A DNA stretch of 64,000 nt, taken from JAGQOZ01 sp041399205 (lineage in GTDB: Bacteria; Planctomycetota; Planctomycetia; Pirellulales; Pirellulaceae). The notes under the pieces were generated by a model. The model was given only the letters and a program-made list of their open reading frames with translations. It was not told where the DNA came from and did no database searches. Location of the stretch: assembly GCA_041399205.1 (NCBI GenBank), contig JAWKTK010000019.1, forward strand, positions 62,001 through 126,000. The letters are read 5' to 3'. Below are positions 40,752-50,200 of the stretch, piece after piece (within the stretch, counting starts at the first letter, position 1; each line of letters starts with the position of its first letter). The translations under genes were made by a program, and so were the position numbers.

Positions 40752-42647
40752 TTACACCGTCGGGCCGCTGAAGCCAAGGGTATCGCCGTTGGTGCCATCA
40801 CCACCATCGAAGTCCGAGAAGACCAGCTTCTTGGTTCCGATGAAGCTGTTATCGTCGATATTGGAATCGATTTCAAACTGAGCATCCAAACGTTGATTTT
40901 GGCTCAAACCGCCAACTTCCTTCTGAGCAGCAACATTCCAAGGCAAGTCGCCCTTGAATTCCAGAACGTCAACTACAAAGTAGTCACGCCATGCCGGACC
41001 ACCAGTTGCAAAGAAGTCTTCAATCGCACCGATGCTCTTGTCGTAATTCAATCGAAGCGTATCGGTTTTAAGATCAACACCTGCTTCCAGGTAGTCACTT
41101 CCGAGACCACCATCCAACAGATCTTCGCCGGCTCCGCCTTCTAGACGGTCAATGCCTTCTTCGCCGAACAACTGATCGTCGCCGCCGTCACCGACCAAAA
41201 CGTCATTGCCAGGACCACCTAGCAGAATGTCGTTGCCAGCTTTACCGCCGACCCAGTCGTCGCCGTCTTCACCATCAACGGTGTCATTTCCATCTTCGCC
41301 GTTCAATGCGTCGTCACCGCCGCCACCGCGAATGTTGTCGTCGCCGCCGCCGCCCCAAATCTTGTTAGCAACGCCGTCGCCAACAAGATAGTCGTTGTGG
41401 TTGCTGCCACGGAGGTTTTCAACGCCGTTGATGGCGTCTTTACCACCAGCACCGTCGTTGTTGTCATTGGGGTTGTCGCCATCGGTGGACAAGTAAATTG
41501 TCACACCCGAACCGGCGTCAGAGTAATCGACTTGGTCTTCACCGGCACCACCGTTGATGACGTCCTTGGCACCATCACTGTTACCCTGGAACAAGTCGTT
41601 GCCGTCGCCACCATTCAGATTATCGGCACCTGCACCACCGTTCAGCGTGTCGTTACCAACACCGCCGTCCAGCGAATCATCCCCATTGCCGCCGTTCAAC
41701 TTGTCGTTGCCGTCGGCACCGGTGATGGTGTCGTTACCGTCTTGACCGTTCAGCGTATCGTCGCCCGATCCACCGTCGATGATGTCTTTGCCGTCACCAC
41801 CATTAACTAGGTCGTTTCCAGCACTGCCTTTCAGCGTGTCATCACCTGACGAACCAGTCAGCGTGTCGTTTCCGCCCAAGCCATCAACGTTGACCGGACC
41901 GCTGTTTGTGCTTCCGTCCAAGTTGTCGGCATTGTTCGTACCGGTAACGTTGCGGAAGTTGGTGATGTCGTAGTCAACGCCAGGCGAATCAGGATTGAAC
42001 GCCAAAGTGTTGGTACCCGAACCACCATCAATGTGTGGAGTAAACTCGAAGTTTACAATCGGACCACCAATCGTCACGGGGATCGTGTCGTAAACGTCGA
42101 CATTGATCACGGTGTCATTGTTTCGGTCAGCTGCCGAAGTCATGTCACTTCCACCGTCATAGGTGTCGCGGCTAAGAGTACCGCCAATCAGCGTATCACG
42201 GTCAGTCGTACCATCGGGATTTGAAACTGGAAGTCCCAGATCAGATCGTCCGTCACCGAACAGGTAGGTCTGTTCGAACTGCTTCAGGCCAACTGCGTTG
42301 ATCGTGTCATTACCGCGAAGCCCGTAAACTTCGAAGCCCAAGAAATTGGTACCGTTGGCTGCAGCGTCTGCTTCCAACGCGTCGACATCGAATGCAGCTT
42401 GAATTCGACCACCAGGGACGTCAATGTTGGAAATCTCGACCAACACGTGACCGTCGAATCCCGTTCCATCCAACGACATCAACGTGATGGTATCGTCATC
42501 GTTTTCTCCGATCGCTCGGACGACGAATCCGTCTGTCGTGGCAACAACACCCAAGAACGCCGAAGACGTCAGGGGCAACTTCGATTCAAGCGACTCCACA
42601 CCAAGCCTCTTAGATCCCGAACTCTTAGAATTTTTTGATCGCTTCAT
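40752..42647 (-). CDS. Calcium-binding RTX-like repeat protein with LEPR-XLL-like N-terminus
   Basis: A 631-residue acidic protein. No hydrophobic signal peptide is seen; the N-terminus has GVESLESKLPLTSS, a divergent LEPR-XLL-like motif after a basic stretch. Residues about 265-530 hold many RTX/haemolysin-type nonapeptides (GGNGDDSLDGGVGNDTLNGG and similar), which bind Ca2+ in a beta-roll. The C-terminus (about 530-631) is a non-repetitive domain. Similar proteins are secreted or surface attached. No type I secretion gene is nearby. GAGG precedes the ATG at 42647 by about 8 bases, and an intrinsic terminator follows at 40692-40724. Confidence 0.88.
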   Translation of the reverse strand: MKRSKNSKSSGSKRLGVESLESKLPLTSSAFLGVVATTDGFVVRAIGENDDDTITLMSLDGTGFDGHVLVEISNIDVPGGRIQAAFDVDALEADAAANGTNFLGFEVYGLRGNDTINAVGLKQFEQTYLFGDGRSDLGLPVSNPDGTTDRDTLIGGTLSRDTYDGGSDMTSAADRNNDTVINVDVYDTIPVTIGGPIVNFEFTPHIDGGSGTNTLAFNPDSPGVDYDITNFRNVTGTNNADNLDGSTNSGPVNVDGLGGNDTLTGSSGDDTLKGSAGNDLVNGGDGKDIIDGGSGDDTLNGQDGNDTITGADGNDKLNGGNGDDSLDGGVGNDTLNGGAGADNLNGGDGNDLFQGNSDGAKDVINGGAGEDQVDYSDAGSGVTIYLSTDGDNPNDNNDGAGGKDAINGVENLRGSNHNDYLVGDGVANKIWGGGGDDNIRGGGGDDALNGEDGNDTVDGEDGDDWVGGKAGNDILLGGPGNDVLVGDGGDDQLFGEEGIDRLEGGAGEDLLDGGLGSDYLEAGVDLKTDTLRLNYDKSIGAIEDFFATGGPAWRDYFVVDVLEFKGDLPWNVAAQKEVGGLSQNQRLDAQFEIDSNIDDNSFIGTKKLVFSDFDGGDGTNGDTLGFSGPTV

Positions 42648-42930
42648 GTCTGTAACCTCAACTGAAAATGGAATTCTTCGCGATTCGCTGTGCGCTTCGT
42701 CACATGAAAATCACACCGCAGCGAAATCGCCTGTCAAAGTGGCCCCAGCCAAAACTTGGATGGAAAAACACACTCTAAGGGGGAGTTATACTAGATTTCG
42801 GTAACGGATCAAGCTTCCGTATCCCTAAACTCGAAAAAAAGTGGATTCTTTATATACGACTAGAAAAACTTGGCAATTTAGGTTGGCGCCGAATGTCAAG
42901 ACTTCTTTGTCCATGCTAATGAATCCGACG

Positions 42931-44136
42931 CTATTTTGTAACGTTTTCGAAATACGAAACCAACTTTGGATACGTGACTTCAACGTCGTATATGTCAAGG
43001 ATCGTTTGCCGAGCAAGTTTGCGGAGCTGAACGTTTAGCGACTGATTTTCCAAAACTTCTACCGCCGCAGACACGAATTGATCCGTATCAAAGAAATCGG
43101 CCAGCATGCCGTTTTCACCATGCTGAATGACCTCCTGCACCGGCTCCGTGTCCGACGCCACAATGGGACAGCCACAGGCCATGGCGTTCAAGAGGGACCA
43201 ACTGAGCACAAAAGGAACCGTGAAGTACAAATGGAGGTCGCTCATTCCCAGCACTTTTACCAACGAATCTGCGGGAAGCGTGCCTGTGAATATGAACTTG
43301 TCCAGGTCATACGTGTCCTGCGAAAAAACGTGCTCTCGATACGTTCTGGCGGCAATTTTAGATTCGTCACCGCTATAGCAAATTCGATCCGAGCCCACGC
43401 ACACAAAGACGACGTCGTCTCGAAGCTGGTAGATTCGCTTCGCAACGTCCATGAACCGATCAAATCCACGCATCGATTCAAATCCTCGAGACACATACGT
43501 CACTACCTGCACATCATCCGGAATGATACGGTCACCGATTTGCCGTTTCACCGGCCGGGATTCCAGCGGCTTCCATTTCTGCGTATCAATTCCGTCAAAG
43601 ATGACTTCAATCTTCTGCTGATATTCCGACGGAAACAGACTTTTCTGCCACTTTGTTGGCGAATACCCGGCAGCACATGTATGAAGATCCCAAAGCAACA
43701 TGGCGTTTCTGGCTCGGGCTCGGCGAAACACCTGCGGCGGTGGATTCTCTTCCGGACGAAAGTCAATATCCGAATTCTTAGTGTGGTAAAAGAATTCGAA
43801 ATAGTTGACGATGGGACAGTCATACAATTCGGGCAGAAAAGACGTGGAACCAAATCCAGAATGACCGACTACCAAGTCGGGCTTCATGTCCGGTCGGTTT
43901 CTTAACGCTTCAAAGACACCTTCGCTGTTCCAAACGAAGTTTTCGAACGAACGACTGCAAAAGTTGTTCTCCTTTCTGGCTCCTCCAGCCACCTTGTATT
44001 CGATCCGCTCGACACCATCGACCATGGCCGAAGGATGTTCGGTCACAAACGAACAACGATGCCCATCCTGCACCATGCGTTTGGCAATATGACCAAACTG
44101 AGCCGGAAAATTCTTGTGAACAAACAACACATGCAT
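42931..44136 (-). CDS. Glycosyltransferase family 4 protein
   Basis: A 401-residue GT-B fold enzyme. The N-terminus MHVLFVHKNFPAQFGHIAKR is typical of a group of GT4 enzymes, and the C-terminal donor-binding domain has ACGCPIVASDTEPVQEVIQH with the conserved Glu residues near residue 335. It would transfer a sugar from a nucleotide donor to a surface glycan; specificity is unknown. The ATG at 44136 is preferred over 44151 because AAGG lies about 9 bases upstream. The giant repeat gene upstream ends in a strong terminator (44152-44190), so this gene needs its own promoter or read-through. Confidence 0.88.
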   Translation of the reverse strand: MHVLFVHKNFPAQFGHIAKRMVQDGHRCSFVTEHPSAMVDGVERIEYKVAGGARKENNFCSRSFENFVWNSEGVFEALRNRPDMKPDLVVGHSGFGSTSFLPELYDCPIVNYFEFFYHTKNSDIDFRPEENPPPQVFRRARARNAMLLWDLHTCAAGYSPTKWQKSLFPSEYQQKIEVIFDGIDTQKWKPLESRPVKRQIGDRIIPDDVQVVTYVSRGFESMRGFDRFMDVAKRIYQLRDDVVFVCVGSDRICYSGDESKIAARTYREHVFSQDTYDLDKFIFTGTLPADSLVKVLGMSDLHLYFTVPFVLSWSLLNAMACGCPIVASDTEPVQEVIQHGENGMLADFFDTDQFVSAAVEVLENQSLNVQLRKLARQTILDIYDVEVTYPKLVSYFENVTK

Positions 44137-44151
44137 TCTGCTAACCTTCAT

Positions 44152-44190
44152 AAAAAAAATCGGGCATAGCGAATCATTCGCATGCCCGAT
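44152..44190 (-). terminator. Intrinsic terminator of the giant repeat-protein gene
   Basis: On the minus strand an arm ATCGGGCAT pairs with ATGCCCGAT, enclosing a second short inverted repeat GCGAAT/ATTCGC, followed by eight T residues (44152-44159). It sits 28 bases after the stop at 44218 and directly ahead of the glycosyltransferase start. Confidence 0.9.
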
Positions 44191-44217
44191 TGTGCTCAAC
44201 TGTCGTAAGGGAACGAA

Positions 44218-47200
44218 CTACATCCAGATTTGGTCAGTCACAACGTCTTCCGCATCGTCGTTCGCCCAAAAATCGTCCGTCGATTTCGCTCGCTGATTCA
44301 ACTCCAGCGATTGATCAAACAGCACGGCTTGTCGAATATCAGTACCGACCGACACGGTGGTAGCGGTATCCAAAGCCACGTCCGAAACCGCCGCGGCGGT
44401 ATACGTGTTCGCTTGGAACGCGAAGACAAGGTCACTGGTGTTGAAGTCTCCATCCCCATTCCAATCACCTTCAATCCACGTCGAATTCCCTGCAACGGTA
44501 TCTTCATATTCGCCGATCTGGAAGATAGTTACCAAGTCGGACGTATTAAAGATGCCGTCCAAATTCGAATCCCCGATGAGCGCCACTAGTACCTGCTGAC
44601 TGTAGGCTCCACCGGCATTTCCACTGCCATCCCCATCCAATACGTTTCCGGCACCGTCCGCGATGGCACCATTGGGAAGCGTCACGTTGTAGAACCCAGT
44701 TGGGAAGTTAATTCCAGAAAGATTCCAACGTGCGGTCCGAGTGTTAGCGTCCCATGTCACCGTTGCAGACGACGTGTCCACGGCCGCTCCTCCGCCCGCT
44801 GGTGTAATCACCAAATCGCTTGCCGCCAGCGAACCAGAAACATCTTCCGAGAACGTAATTGAAACGGAAGTCAGCGTGTTGAAGCGGTCATTACCGTCAT
44901 TTCGCACGAAGTTGGTCACCACCGGAGGCGTTGTGTCACCCGCATTCTGTACCGTTACGGTGAACGTCGTAGCTGTGGAAACTGTTCCGTCCGAAACCGT
45001 AACCGTAATGTCCGATTGCCCGACGCTTTCGCCCGAAACAATCTGCAGCGTTCGATTGGCACCGGTGCCGCTGAGCGTCAAGTTGCCAGCAGGGATGACG
45101 TTCTGGTTGGACGAAGTGGCCGTCACCAGCAACGCACCCGACGCGGTCTCAATATCTCCCACCACGACCGGCACCGTCCATGTGGCATTCTTGCCAATCG
45201 TCTGATTGGCAATGGCCGAGATCGATGGCGGGTCATTGATATTGACGACGTTCACGGTGAACGTCTCCGTGGTTGATGACTGGCCGTCCGACGCGGTCAC
45301 CGAAATCACTGCCGAACCAAACGCGTTGGCCACCGGCGTCACCACGATTGTGCGTTTGGCACCCGAACCAGAAATCACGATATCGCCATTGGCAATCACA
45401 CTTTGATTGGACGAAGTGGCCGTCAACGTCAGTGCGTTCACATCCGTATCAGCATCGGAGAGACCAACTGTGATGTCACCCGATGAAGTGTCTTCATTAA
45501 TGGTCTGGTCTGCAATGTCCGCAATCACCGGAGCATCACTGACGGGATTGAACGAAACCGTGAAGTTGCGTTCGGAAGTAGCTTGGCCATCGGTTGCCGT
45601 CAGCGTTATGACCGCAGACCCCGTTCCATTCGGAGCAGGACTGATCGTCAGCGTCCGGTTTTCGCCAGTGCCACCAATGACGATGCTGGAATTGGGAACC
45701 AACGCCAGATTATTCGACGACGCGGTGAGGACAACATTGCCAATCGGCGAATCGACATCGGATACCGTAAACGGAATCGGGCCCAATGTCGTGTCTTCAA
45801 CACCTGTCTGATTCGCGATAGCGGAAATCGCCGGAGCATCGTTCACAGGCGTGACGGATACTTCAAATGTGCGAGACGATGTCGATAAACCGTCGCTTAC
45901 AGTCAACGTCACCACCGCAGGGCCACCTGTTTGATTCGCTCCTGGCGTAATTACCAAAGTGCGTTCCGAACCAGTTCCACTTAACACCAATCCGGATGGC
46001 GGCAGCAACGTCATATCGGACGAAGAAGCCGTCACCGTCAAGTTGGAAGCCTGTGTCTCGGCGTCCCCTACCGAAAACAATATCGGATTGGAGGGCGTAT
46101 CTTCCGTCAAGACTTGGTTTGCCACGCCGGTAATCGACGGACGATCATTGACCGACGTCACGTTCAGCGTAAAGGTGCGAGTGGCCGTTTGCCCATTTTG
46201 ATCTGCCACGGTCAGCGTAATGGTAGACGAACCCGATGCATTTGACGCGGGGACAACGGTCAGTGTTCGATTCGCACCGGTGCCACCGATTGTAATTCCA
46301 GACGAAGGCGCCACTTCTTGATTCGAAGAGGAAACCGTGAGCACCAATTGGTCTGCCGGCGTTTCCGCATCGCCAATGGTTACCGCAATTGGTCCCAACA
46401 CGGTGTCTTCGTCAATCGTACGATTGGACAATGCCGAAATCGTCGGAGCGTCCTGGACGGGCGTCACTGTTACCTTGAACGTTTCCGATGCAGTTGATGA
46501 ACCATCACTGACCGTCACCGTAATCGTGGCCTGGCCAACGGCATCAGCTGCCGGAGCAACGGTGACGGTTCGGTTGGCTCCTGTACCACCAATCTGAATA
46601 TTTCCGACCGGGATCACGCCAACATTATCTGAAGTCGCGGTTACCGTCAGATCACCGATGGGCGTATCAGTGTCACCAATCGTAAAGGCGATCGCACTGG
46701 ACGACGTATCTTCGGCCAACGTAATGTCAGCAATGGCTGAAATCGTCGGTGGGATTTGTGCCGGAGTTACTGTAAGGACAAACGTTTCGCTGGCACTACC
46801 GCCATTACCATCGGCCACGGTGACGGTAATGGTTGCCGAGCCCGTTTGACCAGCAATCGGAGTGGCGACCAACTGACGGCTGGCGCCCGATCCTGACAGT
46901 ACCAAATTGGCGTTCGAAACAAGCGTCTGATTGTCCGACACCGCCGTCACTGTCAGGCTACTGGCTGCCGACTCCAAGTCACCGATGGTGAAGGAAATAG
47001 GCGACGTTGCCGTTCCATCTGCGGTCTGCCGATCCGCGATAGCCGAAATGGTCGGAATGTCGTTCACGGCCGTCACGGTCACAGTGAAAGTTTCGGTAGA
47101 CGACAGGCTGCCGTCACTGACCGTGAGCGTAATTTCAGCGGAACCATTTGCGTTTGCCACGGGGGTAATGGTCACCGTTCGATTCGCACCTGCACCGCCG

Positions 47201-50200
47201 ATAGCAATTCCGCTGTTGGCGACAACTGCCGCATTGCTGGAACTTCCCGTTACCGTCAAGTTAGTCAATGGAGTATCTGTATCGGCTACGGTAAACGAAA
47301 TTGCAGACGAAGCGGTATCTTCATTGATGGTCAAATCGCTAATCGCCGAAATCGTCGGAGCATCATTGACATTGCCTACCGTCAAAACGAACTGTTCCGT
47401 CGTCGCTCCGCCGTTACCGTCGGTCACCGTAATCGAAATCGTAGCCTGTCCGGTTTGATTGGCTGCCGGAGTGACCGTGACGGTTCGATTCGCGCCACTT
47501 CCACCTAGCACAATATTGGCGTCAGGCACCAAAGTCGTGTTGCTAGACGCTTTCGTGATTGTCAAATTTCCTACCGCGGTTTCCACGTCACCAATTGTAA
47601 AGGCAATCGGTCCCACCGACGTTTCTTCGTCCGTGGTTTGGTCGGCAATGGCGGAAACGGTCGGCAGATCGTTAACAGCCTCGACCGTAACATCGAAACT
47701 TGTTTGGCTGGTCTTGTTGGCGTCGTCCGTAACGGTCAACGTAACGGTAGTGGTCCCGGAGGCATTGCCAACCGGTGTCAGTGTGATAGTCCGATCGGCC
47801 CCCGTTCCCGAAATCACGATACCACTGGCTGGAATTACCGCTTCGTTACTGGACGCGAATGTCACCACCAGTTGGTCCGCCGGCGTATCGATATCGCCAA
47901 CGGTAAACGCGATCGGTCCAATCACCGTGTCTTCCGGTGACGTCACGTCGGCAAGGGACGAAATGGTCGGTGGATCGCCAACGCCCTGAACGTTCACTTG
48001 GAACGATTCCACCGTGACTCCACCGTTGGGATCCGAAACCGTAACGGAGACAACAGCAGTTCCTACTTGGTTGGAAGCAGGTGTTACGTTGATGGTTCGA
48101 TTCGCGCCGCTGCCACCCAAAACAATTCCCGACGCAGGAATCAACGTCGCATTGCTGGACGCCGCCGAAACCGTCAATTGCGAAACATTCGACTCGACAT
48201 CCGAGATAGTAAAGGCCAGGGCTCCGGTCGAACTATCCTCGGGAATTGTCTGATCGGCGATAGCGGAAACACCAGGAGCGTCATTGATCGGATCGACCGA
48301 CACCGCAAACGATTCCACAACGTCCGTGGTTCCATCCGAGACGGTGACTACAATCGAAGCATTTCCGAATGCGTTCGCTTCCGGAGTCAATTGCACCGTA
48401 CGCGATTGTCCCGAACCACCGAATTCAATATTGGCTACGGTAAACAGACCGAGATTGTCCGAAGTGGCCGAAAGCACCAAATTCTCCAACGGCGTATCAA
48501 TATCCGTAACCGTGAATGCGATGGGCCCCACAACTTCATCTTCGGGCGAATCGATATCTTGGATCGGAGTGATCGTGGGAGCATCATCCACCGCATTTAC
48601 GGTCAACAGGAATGCCTCTGCAGTTTGACCGCCATTTCCATCGGTGACTTGCAATGTAATAGTTGCCGAACCATTTTGGTTGGCCAACGGCGTTGCCGTC
48701 AAAGTCAGATTAGGACGAGTCCCAGCGATGACCAGATTTGCGTTGGGAATCAACGCTTGATTGTCCGAAGTCACCGACAAAGTCAAATTGCCGACAGGTG
48801 TTTCCGCGTCGCTAATCGTAAACGGAATGGCTGCCGTGGCGTTGTCTTCGTTGACGGTCACATCTGCGATGGCCGAAATGGTTGGCACGTCATTCACCGC
48901 CGCAACCGTGACAACGAATTGTTCGGTGGCCGAATTCGTGCCGTCGGAAACGGTAACCGAAATTGTGGACGCCCCCGAAGCATTGGCCACCGGCGTCACT
49001 TTGATCGTTCGATTCGCTCCAGAACCTCCTAGCACCATTCCCGCAGGAGCCACCACCGAGGTGTTGCTGGATGTGGCAGTAACTGTCAAATTTGCCAAGG
49101 GCGTGTCATCATCACCGATAGTGAACGGTATGTCGGCAGTCGCTTGATCTTCGTTTACCGTCACATCGGCAATGGCAGAAATGGTCGGAACATCAGCCAC
49201 TTCCGTAACCGTTACAACAAATGTCTCGATCGAGGTTCCGCCGTTTCCATCGGAAGCGGTTACGGTGATCGTCGCGGACCCGGACCGTTGCGCCGCAGGA
49301 GTAATGCTGATCGTTCGGTTGGCACCACTGCCACCTAGGACAATCCCGCTGAGCGGAATCAACGTAACATCATTACTGGTAGCCGTAATACTCAACGCAT
49401 TGGATGCCGTTTCTACGTCCGTGACGGTAAAGGCAATCGCGCCGGTCGAACCGTCCTCGGCAATGGTCCGATCCGCGATCGGTGAAATGACAGGCAAATC
49501 ATTGACCGAAGTCACCGTAACGGCAAAGACTTCCGTTGTCGTATCCTCACCATCTGTCAGTGTCACCGTCACATCAAACGGACCACCGTGCTGATTGGCT
49601 GCTGGAGTGAGTGTCAGTGTTCGATTCGCACCCGAGCCACCGACCACAATTCCCGCTTGAGGAAGAATGGTGGTATTTCCAGAGGTTACCGTCAACGTGA
49701 GATCTCCGATGGGAGTGTTCGCGTCGCCAATCGTAAACCCAATGGCGGCAGACGAAGTATCTTCTGCTAAGGTCTGGTCGGCGATCGGCGAAATGGTTGG
49801 CGCACCGGCAGCCACGTTCACCTGGAATGTTCTGAGCGTATTGTTAATGCCATCGCTCACCAGAATGGAAATCACAACCGGACCGCCAATTTGTCCTGCC
49901 GCTGGAGTGATCAACAAAGACCGGTCGTTGCCAGTTCCCTGTAGCGTCAAATTGGCATCGGGAATGATGTCTTGGTTGCTGGAAAATGCCGAGACAAACA
50001 GCAGTGATGGCTGAGTCATATCATCGCTGACCGTAAACGCCACTGCGTTGTTCGTCGTGTCGGCAAAAATCGTCTGATTGGCAATCGTTGACACAATCGG
50101 GGCATCGTTGTCGCCTTCTATCGTCACCACAAACGACTCCGTGGCAACTCCACCAGCTCCATCGTCCACCCGGACCGTAATCGTGGAAGCACCGCTCTGG

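Noticed and set aside
41200..41980. Long antisense open frames opposite the RTX-like gene, rich in Val and Ser/Pro
   Set aside because: They are shadows created by the repeated Gly/Asp codons of the real gene.
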